NCBI GenBank assembly: GCA_026874595.1
Contig: CM049316.1
Coordinates: 494,001-558,000, forward strand
Length of the DNA stretch: 64,000 nucleotides
Reading direction: 5' to 3'
Origin: Sipunculus nudus
Taxonomy: Eukaryota > Annelida > Sipuncula > Golfingiida > Sipunculidae
The position numbers were made by a program, and so were the translations under genes. Positions 22,222 through 31,499 of the stretch are shown piece by piece. Below the pieces are notes generated by a model. The model was not told where the DNA came from, searched no databases, and worked only from the letters and a program-made list of their open reading frames with translations. Numbering within the stretch: the first letter of the stretch is position 1; each line of letters opens with the position of its first letter.

Positions 22222-22571
22222 CGTGGCGTCTCCTCAACAACCCGCTCCACTCTCCAACTCAACATCACTGTCCCGCCGTCACTAAATATATAGACCTCGT
22301 CATTTGTGAGTCACGTGCTCCAGAGTTGTTCCACATAACCTGCTGACACATGTGGTTCACGACACGTCTCAGATTACGCAAGGCCTCTCCTTCACCTCCG
22401 ATGAACCGTCTGCCGCATGCTGCGTTACATATTCCGTGTACACAAACGTGTACAGTACATGCTGGTTCCGATATGACTTCCCCTTAATTAATAATCCTCA
22501 TTCATCTTCTCATCATCATCGTCAGTATCGTCATCGTCAGTATCGTCATCAATTATCTGTTCTTCTTCGTC

Positions 22572-24113
22572 CTATTCAGCCTGTTCCCGAGGATAAGTGT
22601 ACATCGCACCCGACAAGTCTCTCGGCGGGTAGCACCTGATCACTGTGTTAAGTAATGATACAACATCCCATGCCTTGATCGATAGCGCATTCAAAATGTC
22701 GGTTTGTATGGTCTCCTGTACACCGCCGGTGTCGATGATATACCGCGTTACCAAAGGTCCATAAAACGTTACCATACCGTCCGGGTCCATCGAGAGTTGA
22801 AGTTCGTGCATTTGATCATGGTTTATCTGTTTATAGCGGAACAGTGCGTTTATACGACAGTTTTCCTTTTCAGCGGCCAGGAGCAAAACATCCAAATCGC
22901 CGGTCAGAATATTATCCTCCAGCATGGCGAGCATTCCCGGTACTTGTACATCTTTGTTCTGTCCTGTCAACCTTACCTTGCCCTGAAAACGCTTGTACCG
23001 TATCCAGTTGAAGTATATCAAATCAGAGACGGGGGTGCCATACGGTTGGAAGTTGAAGCGTTCCTCAAGTGTGAACAGATAGTCCAACTCACTCTGGTCG
23101 CATATAGGGCAGTATTCCTGTACGCCATCACACACAGGTTCGTAATCCACGTTGCACATCTCGCATTGTTTCACTATCATCTCCTCGCGGTCGTAAAGCA
23201 TGCCATGCCCTCGTACATGACCTCGAAAGAACCTGCCGTCAGAAGGCACGACACCGTCTGATGGTCCGACCTCACTGTCAACACCAGCTTCAGTAGTATC
23301 ACCCGTGTTCGCGTGGGCATGCTGCACTGGGGATTCAGTCACTGCGTCTACAGTCTTGTCATAAGACACCGGCGGAGGTTCCCAGTTGTAAATGGTTACA
23401 TCCTGGTAATCGGTGATCACGTGCTCCAACAGTTTGAACAGTACTTCTGTCGTCAGCGATATCGCCTTATCCCTGTGGGCCGCCACCTGCATTGTGAAGC
23501 GCGCATTGTCCTTGTTAATGCGGTCGTAGAATGACACAGTGCCATAAGGGTCCATCTGGATATGCAAGGACTTACATATACCGAGATACATTGGGTATAT
23601 CCAACCGGTCACGCTGCGGTTAACCTTTTGAGCCTCAGATAGCATCCTGTCGAGATTTACTACCAGAGTCAACCGCAACAGGGAACCGAAACCTTCCACG
23701 TGGATTGTCTTGTCTCCGTGTCGAAACAACACTGTATCTCCTGGACGTAACAACGGTCTCCACGTAAACGTTATCCCTTGCCCCAAATCGTAGGTTTTAA
23801 CGATTGTGAACAGTGCCATCACTTCTGTCTCTTGACACGTGGGGCAATATTTCCGTTCCGGGACGTGTTGGGGATGGTAATTGGGATGGTAATGGTAATC
23901 GTGTATATAGTCTGAATCGTCTCCATTGTCTGCACACATTGAGCATTCGTCTACAACTATGTGTTCTTCTCGCCACGTCACTCCCCTCTGTCGTAACCTG
24001 TTAGAAAAGAAATTCCCATCGGAAGGCATAAAACGGTAACTGTTACCCGGTGGACCAGTGAAAAGACTGAGGACATCCTGGCGATGGCGTGTGTATGCTA
24101 GGCGATCCCCCAT
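22572..24113 (-). CDS. Zinc-ribbon two-module protein, 513 residues (copy 3)
   Basis: Same layout as copy 2: CSMC/CPTC ribbon with an expanded His/Tyr-rich loop between the CxxC pairs, downstream domain, then CEMC/CPIC ribbon and second domain ending in DLSGAMYTYPR. An in-frame TAG at 22572-22574 ends it shortly after that motif. The frame then continues open for 27 codons, almost entirely Asp, Glu and Thr, to TAA at 22488-22490. Copy 2 also has an acidic tail after this point, so the TAG probably truncates an ancestral acidic tail. The promoter TATA is degraded. Copy 3 may be decaying or expressed differently. Confidence 0.78.
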   Translation of the reverse strand: MGDRLAYTRHRQDVLSLFTGPPGNSYRFMPSDGNFFSNRLRQRGVTWREEHIVVDECSMCADNGDDSDYIHDYHYHPNYHPQHVPERKYCPTCQETEVMALFTIVKTYDLGQGITFTWRPLLRPGDTVLFRHGDKTIHVEGFGSLLRLTLVVNLDRMLSEAQKVNRSVTGWIYPMYLGICKSLHIQMDPYGTVSFYDRINKDNARFTMQVAAHRDKAISLTTEVLFKLLEHVITDYQDVTIYNWEPPPVSYDKTVDAVTESPVQHAHANTGDTTEAGVDSEVGPSDGVVPSDGRFFRGHVRGHGMLYDREEMIVKQCEMCNVDYEPVCDGVQEYCPICDQSELDYLFTLEERFNFQPYGTPVSDLIYFNWIRYKRFQGKVRLTGQNKDVQVPGMLAMLEDNILTGDLDVLLLAAEKENCRINALFRYKQINHDQMHELQLSMDPDGMVTFYGPLVTRYIIDTGGVQETIQTDILNALSIKAWDVVSLLNTVIRCYPPRDLSGAMYTYPREQAE

Positions 24114-24358
24114 CGTGTATGTTGGGCGCTGCCTGGCCCGTTAACAATTAACGGTCGATCACGCAGAGCCTGACACCAGACCGTGGATACTTGTTAACCC
24201 AAATAATGTTACATATATGAGACACGGCAGGGCTTGAATGACATGTGTGAGTCACGTGTGCCCACATAGTTCATAAGAAATACGATGACGCATTCCTTGT
24301 TTTTGTTTCGTGTCCCTTTTATTACATAAGTGTCATAATGTCCGGGTCTGATGTGAAA

Positions 24359-24468
24359 GTCCCCGTGGCGTAACGGGCTAATTCAAACTTTCCTACCTGG
24401 ACCAATAGTTTGTACTTGCAGTTCCGGCAAGGTTAAGTTCGGATCCGGGTTCGAATCCCGGCGGTGAC
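24359..24468 (+). tRNA. tRNA-like element, degenerate or with intron
   Basis: The 5' part (GTCCCCGTGGCGTAACGGGCTAA) resembles the tRNA-Asn at 19055. The 3' part has a perfect T arm (CCGGG-TTCGAAT-CCCGG) and CGGTGAC, which pairs with GTCCCCG with one mismatch. The D-stem partner is lost and ~50 nt lie between, so the anticodon cannot be assigned with confidence. It may be an intron-containing tRNA, a tRNA pseudogene or a tRNA-derived RNA. Its site beside the third zinc-ribbon gene mirrors tRNA-Asn beside the first. Confidence 0.45.
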
Positions 24469-24469
24469 A

Positions 24470-25603
24470 TTCACTTTTGTCTAATATATATTTCATATAC
24501 GTGTGTGTCGGTTGAAATTAATGTTTATGAGGTAAATATACAAAACATCCCTCACGTATCTGCAAGATCAACAACAGATATTTCGTGGTGTTACGATTAT
24601 GTATATAATACATAATAATATGTAAATATATATATATATATATAAATATATACATATCTCATTGTGTTCAGATGACAACAGATAAGGCGACCCGGGACGA
24701 ACCCGAGGTCGCATGACTCATCAATACGTGTTATCCAACCGTCACTTCCTGTCGTCTGACCCCATGTGACCCGGCACTTCCGTTCACGACCCTTCACACT
24801 TCCTCACTTCCGGTCCAACACCACCCTACGTACCCGCACCGGAAGTCCCATTTACTCAATGGTTAAGCGTGACCCCAAAGTGTGACCCCGATCACGACTG
24901 CCGGGTGTAAAGCAGACTTCCGGTACATGCGCTGTTAGTTCATTGGTCAGATCAGGTCACGTGGTGTGCATTCAGTCCGCCCATTGGTCAGGTCTCATTC
25001 ACAACAATCAAACACGCGCTGTCCACGTGGTCTATTGCATCATCCCCGACCCATTCGTCCGCACATTTCAAACCTGTTTTTAAACCTTTTTCTCTCACGT
25101 TTTCTTCCGGATAGGCATCATATCCCACTTTACTCACATAACTGGACAATTATGCAAGATTTCACCATCATCGCCTTATTAACATCACTACAACAACTCA
25201 TTTAAATCCTGAAGCGGTGCACAACCGGAAGTACTATTCTACCGGAAGTTGGGCACACCCGCACCCGGCACCTCGACCCTCGACGCTTCGCCATGAATAA
25301 ATTAGTGTGTGCGATTTCGGGCCCGCGTGCCGGGGAGGGTGGTGCATGTGTGTGAGCGATGATACGGGTGGTTGATTTTTTACCCCCCCCCCCCGGGTAA
25401 AAATTTTCAAAATGGTGGATGGATGTATGTGTAAGGAGAGCGTTGATTGGCTGGGGGAGATGTAAGAAAGGATTTGATTGGTTACGCAGTGGAGTGACGT
25501 CACAGTAAACGGAAACCAACGGGGAGGTGAAATAACGATGTAACGGTGGTGTAGGTGTATCCGGCGGAAACGACAGGGGGTGGTTTGTTTGAAATTGTGT
25601 GTG
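24470..25603. other. Intergenic DNA upstream of the leader promoter
   Basis: It holds a TA-rich stretch (24595-24660), then GC-richer DNA with many CCGGAAGT/ACTTCCGG words (ETS-type core; e.g. near 24776, 24799, 24838, 24918, 25224, 25240). The minus ORF at 25202-25804 runs antisense through the promoter and is low-complexity; I do not call it. Density of ACTTCCGG sites just before a promoter may be regulatory. Confidence 0.5.
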
Positions 25604-25632
25604 TGACGTCACAGGAGAAATAAGGTATATAA
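25604..25632 (+). promoter_or_regulatory. CRE-TATA promoter of the plus-strand helical gene cluster
   Basis: TGACGTCA at 25604-25611, a 14-bp spacer, then TATATAAGG at 25626. The start site is expected near 25655. The spacer sequence (CAGGAGAAATAAGG) resembles that of the promoter at 31463-31491 (CAGGCGGAATTATG). Confidence 0.75.
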
Positions 25633-25654
25633 GGAGGTAGTTTGGACGGAGTAA

Positions 25655-25817
25655 AGTCAGACTCTGGTTTTGACTGGTACTAGTACTGGTAATAACTACA
25701 CTTTGGATATATAGAAGCCGTCGTTGTGTTGAGAGACAAACAGCTACAGAAAGCAAGTTGAAGCAAAGATTTGAAAGTTTGTTGAAGATTTGAGTTTGTG
25801 ACAAAACAACAATACCG
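25655..25817 (+). other. Predicted noncoding leader exon
   Basis: It runs from the predicted start site to the donor ACCG-GTAGGTG. The first matching acceptors are GACTTACAG at 27030 and its duplicate at 27758, each six bases before an ATG. The intron to the first is 1213 nt (25818-27030). No useful ORF is present in the exon. Confidence 0.6.
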
Positions 25818-25900
25818 GTAGGTGTTTTTTTTTTTGTTGTTGTTGTTGTAAAAGTATTGAATTGGTTTTGTTTTTGAACTAAAATAACGTCACACTCATT

Positions 25901-26342
25901 GGCCAGTAAGGTAGGCCGGGGGTGAATAATATTTTTGTTTAGGGAGTGAATTTTTAGTTTGTACTTGAGGGGGCCCCGGTAACGAAGGGTCCCTAATATT
26001 TGGTTGTTGGCAGTAACAGAAAAAAACTAAAATGTGACCAGTAACGAAGGTCATTGGGAAGGTGGGGATGGATGAGAGGGGAGGGGGGGGGGAATTATGT
26101 TTTTGTTTTGGTTGTTGTTAGAAAACTTAGGACACCCACTGGCCAGTAAGGTAGGCCGGGGTTACATTTATTTTGTGTATGGTTGTGTACACAACGGACT
26201 GACATCACTTTAAAAACCCCCAAGATGCGCAGGAGTTAGATAAAAGCCATGTTTATAAGACCTGACCAGTAAGCAAGGTCGGGTGACGTGTTTTTCCCCT
26301 GATAAAAAAAAACTATCAAACCCCTGACCAGTAAGCAAGGTC
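25901..26342 (+). repeat. Six covarying short hairpins in the leader intron
   Basis: Each has a 4-7 bp stem and a loop of exactly nine bases. Positions: 25901-25917 (GGCC/GGCC), 25971-25993 (GGGCCCC/GGGTCCC, one mismatch), 26036-26052 (GACC/GGTC), 26141-26157 (GGCC/GGCC), 26264-26280 and 26326-26342 (GACC/GGTC). Loops: AGTAAGGTA, GGTAACGAA, AGTAACGAA, AGTAAGGTA, AGTAAGCAA, AGTAAGCAA. The stem bases change in compensated pairs. Confidence 0.6.
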
Positions 26343-27036
26343 GGGTGACGTGTTTCCCCCCCCCCCCCCCCCCCCATCCATCCATCCATCCAACTCGGAG
26401 CGGTTCGGTTTTTTGCCACACAAGTGACACAGACTAACCGTAACGACGATTAAGTAATGTTGTGACATAGAAACGGGAAGAGAATTTGTATTTTTTTAAC
26501 CACTAACAAAAGAAAATAACAGACACGCGGACCTTTGAAACAAAACTGTAGAGCAAAAAGGTATTGCAAGAGTTTTAGTTTTTTTTCGGAAGGACAATGA
26601 GAAACACTATTAATTCTGTAACTGATAAAAAATAAGTAGGTAATTACTGTGAACCAAACAAAAAATGCATTTAGGATATAATAATAAACAAAAGGTTATG
26701 AAGCAGAGCGCCACTTTGCGTGACACCTTGCATGAATGTAATATGTAACCTCGTCACGGATATCAGTCCCTTCACGTTTATTGTATAACATGACCTCGTT
26801 AGTTTAGTAAACAACTACAACGGAAAAAAAAACGACATTTCGACACACGACCAATCACAAATGTCGATTGAGGAAAGAGGAGTGAGGAAGGTGGGGAGGG
26901 GGGGGAGGTTATTTTTAATATTTTTGTTTGGTACATCAAAGTATAACCCTAAACAACACAGAAAAAAGTCCTATAGCGAAAAAAGCTGTTTGTTTAAGAC
27001 GTTGTTATAAGACGTCCTTGTGACTTACAGGGAAAC

Positions 27037-27528
27037 ATGATGATGAACGAGCACTACGAACGTGAACTGGAGGAGTTGGTAAATGTGCAAGGCCAGGCCA
27101 TACTTCGCTACGTTCAAAATATTAAATCGTCGTCGCCTGAGACGTATTTCGCAATGCAAGGCGACGACGAATATTTCGATCAGTTAGTCGATGGACTAGT
27201 GCACAAGTACGAAATGTTAATGCACATCCCCAGTGAAGAACTAGAAATATGTATCAGAGAAAAAAAGAACCTGAAAGAAATTGTGCGCGTTGCATCCAAT
27301 GTTCTGCTCCTGGCGCAGGCTATTGATGAAATTGTCCTACGCTGCCACAATATATACAGAGATATAGTTCAAATATACCGCGGTGAGGCCCCACCGGCCG
27401 CAACCAAAAGCCATCACATCCGGGCGTGTTCCCTTCTAACATCTCATTTAAGAATAGTCGCCAGGATAGCACATGTGCAAGCAGAGCGCCGGTGGGCAAG
27501 TAAGATGATCACACATGAGGAAGAATAA
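27037..27528 (+). CDS. Small helical protein, family A copy 1 (163 residues)
   Basis: The ATG follows the acceptor GACTTACAG by six bases, and AATAAA (27524-27529) overlaps the stop. Predicted all-helical, mostly charged, with no signal peptide or membrane span. Recognisable family blocks are an N-terminal helix, a PETYF-x-D-YFD stretch (~residues 33-50), and a helix pair centred on VASNVLLLAQAIDEIVLRC (~85-110). It is about 40% alike with the next gene by eye, and flanking 5' and 3' DNA is duplicated too (26970-27705 against 27716-28490). Function is unknown. Size and helix content would allow a Bcl-2-like or death-fold bundle, but no signature such as a BH motif is visible. Confidence 0.78.
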   Translation: MMMNEHYERELEELVNVQGQAILRYVQNIKSSSPETYFAMQGDDEYFDQLVDGLVHKYEMLMHIPSEELEICIREKKNLKEIVRVASNVLLLAQAIDEIVLRCHNIYRDIVQIYRGEAPPAATKSHHIRACSLLTSHLRIVARIAHVQAERRWASKMITHEEE

Positions 27529-27764
27529 ACTTTTATTTTACAATATATGCAACTAGTATAGGGGGTGGCAATTGTATTTTGTAAATACATTATACATAGT
27601 GTACATATGGTTTTTAGGTCGAGTCGTATACGTGTGTCAATATTTTTTTTTATTAACTCACGGCCACGGAAAATTATGTAATTAAATATATCAGGAATAA
27701 AACATTTTTTATCTTAGCGAAAAAGCTGTTTGTTATAAGACGTCCTTGTGACTTACAGGGAATC

Positions 27765-28271
27765 ATGATGATGATGATGAACGAGAAGTTTGAATGTGAA
27801 CTGGATGCAGCCATAGTAGCTGTGCCAAAACAAGGAGAGGCCATACTGAATGTTATAACAAAGTTACAAACGTCGCCTAATACGTATTTGAAAGAACCAA
27901 GGGACGGAGACGAATTTGATAAATGTTTAACACCTCTTCTCGATGTGCATGATCACTTCACGGCCAAGACTGGTACAGAACTTTACAAATACATTTATTT
28001 GGATGCGGATATCGCTGAAGCCACGCGCATCGCAGTCCTCATGGATAAGGTTATGCGCCTTACGGAGGGCATCGACGATATTGTCCTCCGTTGTAAGGAA
28101 CTCTACGATATTATCGTAGAAGAGTACCGCCCTAATGTGACGCCGGCCGTCCACAGTCGCCACCTCGCCCGGTCGTCTTCACTTTTCACGGCGCATGTGT
28201 TAATAGAGGACATGCAACAATATGTACAGTTATGCAAGAAACGTGCTCTGAAGAAGATGCAAACTGTATAA
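27765..28271 (+). CDS. Small helical protein, family A copy 2 (168 residues)
   Basis: Tandem duplicate of the gene at 27037, with the same acceptor six bases before an ATG repeated five times (MMMMM). Any of the five could serve, and the ATG run suggests slippage. Family blocks are conserved: TSPNTYLKEP, DEFDKCLTPLLD and LTEGIDDIVLRCKELYDIIV. An AATAAA lies at 28476-28481, with a second at 27696 serving the previous copy. It may share the leader exon at 25655-25817 by alternative acceptor choice. Function is unknown. Confidence 0.78.
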   Translation: MMMMMNEKFECELDAAIVAVPKQGEAILNVITKLQTSPNTYLKEPRDGDEFDKCLTPLLDVHDHFTAKTGTELYKYIYLDADIAEATRIAVLMDKVMRLTEGIDDIVLRCKELYDIIVEEYRPNVTPAVHSRHLARSSSLFTAHVLIEDMQQYVQLCKKRALKKMQTV

Positions 28272-28691
28272 ACGTTTTATCGGTCAAAGTACCAAAGACT
28301 TTTTTTGACTTTTCCATATTTAGATATATCGGCTGTGTAAAACATTGCTAATCCTCACTTGCAGAGGTCGTGTAAGAAAACACACGTTTATGTATATATG
28401 TCATTGGTATTCTTTTGGTATTCTTTTTTACCTCCCAATATAGGGGTGGTGATTGTATTTTGTAAGTATATCAGGAATAAAACATATTTTAGTAACATAA
28501 TAACTGCTTTATCGTGTCTGTTAACACACAGAAAAAGAGAGAGGTGATGCATGTCAAGATGACTGGAAAGGTTATGCGTGGTGTACAAACACTGGAGATA
28601 TGTTTAAGACCTGTCCTCCCTTTATGCGGTTGATAAGTATTTGTAACGTAAACATACAGACCGACACAATAAAATAGTCCTTTCTGCTCGT

Positions 28692-29249
28692 TTGCTGTCC
28701 AACATGGACTCAAACCTGTCAAAAGAATTTGACCATGCATTGCTGGTAGATATTCCAGCTAAAACACGTGAGCTAAATGACTGTATTAAGTCGTTCCTGT
28801 CCACACCAGACAGATTTTTCGTTGACAGCGACAGAGTGTTTCAGCTGACTCTGAAAGCACTGGTCGACGAAGACTGGTGGTGGAACGCGCGGATTCTCAA
28901 AGGACTTATGTTAGCGAAAAAGATATGTTTACAAAAGCGGTGCCAGACGGAACAGACATTAATTGCCGTGCGGATGGCGAAACTGTTTACAGAGTGGTTG
29001 AAGGATACCTATGACGTAACACTCAAACATACGGCAGACGCATACACGCGAGTTGTGCAGCACTACCAAAGTCACAGTCGGTTTAAAGGCCCTGTGCAGA
29101 AGAGGCACCACCAGAACAAGCAATCCATAGCCTCGTTTCAGTTTCTGCTTTGGAAACACAGGCAAAATTTGGCTTTCGAGCTGGGACAGTTTAACAACGA
29201 TGGCTTGCACACACAAGTGACAAACGCGGACAGCAGCTCGTCTAAATAA
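28692..29249 (+). CDS. Small helical protein, family A copy 3 (185 residues)
   Basis: It aligns over its length with the two preceding genes: N-terminal LSKEFDHALLVDIP, then STPDRFFVDSDRVFQLTLKA, a central helix with LIAVRMAKLFTEWL, and a C-terminal SIASFQFLLWKHRQ helix. It is closest to the next gene (29955). This gene shows no convincing acceptor directly before its ATG, unlike its neighbours, although the ATG context (AACATGG) is good. A Ser-rich tail ends the protein. Role unknown. Confidence 0.72.
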   Translation: MLSNMDSNLSKEFDHALLVDIPAKTRELNDCIKSFLSTPDRFFVDSDRVFQLTLKALVDEDWWWNARILKGLMLAKKICLQKRCQTEQTLIAVRMAKLFTEWLKDTYDVTLKHTADAYTRVVQHYQSHSRFKGPVQKRHHQNKQSIASFQFLLWKHRQNLAFELGQFNNDGLHTQVTNADSSSSK

Positions 29250-29940
29250 GTCGGAATACGCGCACTGTAGGTCCCATCATCAACGTGTCCCAGTGTAAAT
29301 CTTCAGTCTGTTCACGAAAGGTGGCGTCCAGTACAGGACACACACGCACGGACGGACGGACGGACAGACGAATATGATTGGCTTTTAAAAAGAGCTCTGT
29401 TTCAGTACAGAAACGGATGTAGGATTTGAACTGAATTCGTTAAATCTCACTGTCGCTGTGTAACTCCTCTGCATTTGTGACACCAGTATATTCTGTAACG
29501 GCTTCGCATACCATATATCTTGCCAAATTGAAAACATTTGGTTACATCAATTCGTACTTGTGAATTCCAGGAATAATGCAGAGTGTTACATTTGATAACC
29601 CGTGTAATTGTTTGAGACATGGGAGAATGTACAGATAACATAACAACACTTTCACGACTGTATTTGAATCTCATGTGATAAATGTGCAAAGCAACTGAGT
29701 GGTGGTGGAACCAGTCTGAGGACAAGATGATGCGGGCGGACATGATACATGAGAAAACACCAGAAACAGCAAACATGGACGTCTACTGTCTGCCGTAGAG
29801 GAGTACAGGGGGGTATTATTGCAGCAGCAGCAACGTCCCATCAGAAGACACATGAAGACAAAGATGCACTAAATATGTACAAATGGACAGATCGACTGTG
29901 GTTGGATGACACTTGTTTCTTTGTTTGTATTACAGAAACC
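29250..29940. other. Intergenic stretch with one outlying dyad motif
   Basis: It contains a single copy of the GGCGTCCAGTACAGGACAC dyad at 29323-29342, followed by a GGAC microsatellite. The main array of this motif lies 1.4 kb to the right. No gene is supported. Confidence 0.5.
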
Positions 29941-29954
29941 CGTCATCCTAACCA

Positions 29955-30479
29955 ATGGAGCCAGAATTAGTTTACCACTTTGAGGAGAAGGCGTGCGGAG
30001 AAATACAAACATGGATGGCACAGTTACAGAGGCACATATGGAATTACCGACATGATAATAACTTTTTTTTCGCCGCGAAGGACAGGAGGTTCGTGCGGCA
30101 TGTCACGATGATGCACCATGAGATCGATTATTGGATGAGGACATGCACCATTGGGCTGGAACGAGCACGAAAAGTGTGTTTGGAAACGGGGCACACGACA
30201 GAACGGTCCGATGCGGCGTATCACCTGGCTCTCATAATGGTTAAACTCTTTGAGAAAATGAGCACAGACGATATACCTGAAATATACAAAAGATACAGAC
30301 ACGCGTTGCAGTTGTACGAAACGCACAGGATGTTCGGAAAGAGGGCCTACGCCAGGCACCGCGACAGGTATTCTTCAATAGGAGACCTGAACCTGATGCT
30401 GATCTCTAACATTCTAAAATTGCAGATGGAACTATACTATTTTGATTCTGCCGGTTTCTTTAGAAAACCAAACTTCTAA
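29955..30479 (+). CDS. Small helical protein, family A copy 4 (174 residues)
   Basis: The ATG (CCAATGG context) lies 19 bases after the acceptor TTTGTATTACAG. It shares with copy 3 the order acidic N-helix, NNFFFAAKDRRFVRHV block, ERARKVCLETGHTTER, YHLALIMVKLFEKM and a C-terminal helix. Predicted cytosolic or nuclear, all-helical and His/Arg-rich. Its 3' end is near an intergenic small exon at 30580. No known domain recognised. Confidence 0.75.
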   Translation: MEPELVYHFEEKACGEIQTWMAQLQRHIWNYRHDNNFFFAAKDRRFVRHVTMMHHEIDYWMRTCTIGLERARKVCLETGHTTERSDAAYHLALIMVKLFEKMSTDDIPEIYKRYRHALQLYETHRMFGKRAYARHRDRYSSIGDLNLMLISNILKLQMELYYFDSAGFFRKPNF

Positions 30480-30579
30480 CGTGAAACCGCGGGAGCCTTA
30501 CTGTACAGATGTATATATTTGTGGACTTTCCTATAACCGAAATAGACGTTTTTTCAAGTTTATGTTATTTTCCACACAG

Positions 30580-30635
30580 ATACCCAAACACTACTGTACT
30601 CCAGAAGAAGATAGAAGAAATCAAAACTGCAAAAG
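30580..30635 (+). other. Predicted 56-nt purine-rich noncoding exon
   Basis: Acceptor TTTTCCACACAG before 30580, donor AAAAG-GTAATT after 30635. The exon is rich in GAA and AGA words, as splicing-enhancer exons are. The next plus-strand acceptor is TCGTTTCAG at 32183, before the zinc-finger gene. Similar lone exons occur at 32999 (+) and 47750 (-). Confidence 0.45.
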
Positions 30636-30694
30636 GTAATTCAATCTTTATTTTTATTCCAAATTGTTTTCGCCGACATCATGTAAATGGTTTA

Positions 30695-31336
30695 CCCAGT
30701 GTACAGGTACACACTAACGGACCGACCCAACCGCTTTTTCTGTTTCAATTCTGAGACGTCCGTACCAGTACAGGTACGGATTCAAAAACACTTAAGGTAT
30801 TTGTCGTGTACATCCGGAAAACGATAATCCATTTTTTGTGCGAACTGTAGATGGCGTCCAGTACAGGACTCGCACACTAACAGACAGACGGAAGTGCTGA
30901 GCGCTTTTCCACTTTGAAATCGTCTGTCCCAGTACAGGCACGGAAAAACGACGTATAATGTCTCGTTGGGGTGAATCCAAAAAGGATAATCCAGCTTCCT
31001 GCGTTGGCCCAATGTGTCGTCCAGTACAGGACACACACTAACAGTCTGACGGAAACGCTCGGTCATTTTTCCCCCTGTTTTGTAAGCGTCCGTACCAGTA
31101 CAGATACAGATTCTACAATTGATGTTTGGTCGAGTAAATCTGAAAAACGAAATTCCAGTTTATGGTGAACTCCAATGTGGCGTCCAGAACAGGACACGTA
31201 CACTCACTAACAAAAGCGCTCTGTTTTGATCACCTTATATAGACGTCCGTACCAGTACAGGTACGGAAACTGATTTACGTAAAAAAACCTTCTCATATAT
31301 TCCACGAACCTAAATGTGGCGTCCAGTACAGGACAC
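30695..31336. repeat. ~163-bp tandem array of two alternating dyad motifs
   Basis: Motif A (GGCGTCCAGTACAGGACAC) occurs at 30853, 31014, 31179 and 31318. Motif B (TCCGTACCAGTACAGGTACG then GA) occurs at 30758, 30921, 31088 and 31245, with a related form at 30695-30713. Both have core CCAGTACAGG with palindromic flanks. A-to-A and B-to-B spacing is 139-167 bp, mostly 163. Outlying copies are at 29323 and 33213-33236. The array lies in a gap without coding capacity, between family A copy 4 and the zinc-finger gene. Confidence 0.8.
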
Positions 31337-31462
31337 AGACAAAATATTGCCAAGCCCATATCCGTTTTTCGCTCTGGTTATGGTATCGTTCAGTGCTGCT
31401 GCTGCTCACGTTAGCCCGTTTGGTCTCCAACGAGACCAATTGCACTGTTGCCAAACGTCTCC

Positions 31463-31491
31463 TTATATACATAATTCCGCCTGTGACGTCA
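31463..31491 (-). promoter_or_regulatory. CRE-TATA promoter pointing left, into the dyad array
   Basis: On the minus strand: TGACGTCA (31484-31491), 14 bp, TATATAAGG (31463-31469). The sequence downstream of the TATA box shares GCAACAGTGCAAT with the promoter at 48903-48931. No minus-strand coding gene lies within 3 kb downstream, so it may drive a noncoding RNA across the array, or be a relic of a duplicated promoter. Confidence 0.65.
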
Positions 31492-31499
31492 TTCTATCA

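Noticed and set aside
22103-22346. Plus-strand ORFs across the zinc-ribbon promoters
   Set aside because: They lie antisense to conserved promoter and coding DNA.
25202-25804. 200-residue minus-strand ORF
   Set aside because: It runs antisense through the CRE-TATA promoter and leader exon, and is Pro/Ser/Thr low-complexity.
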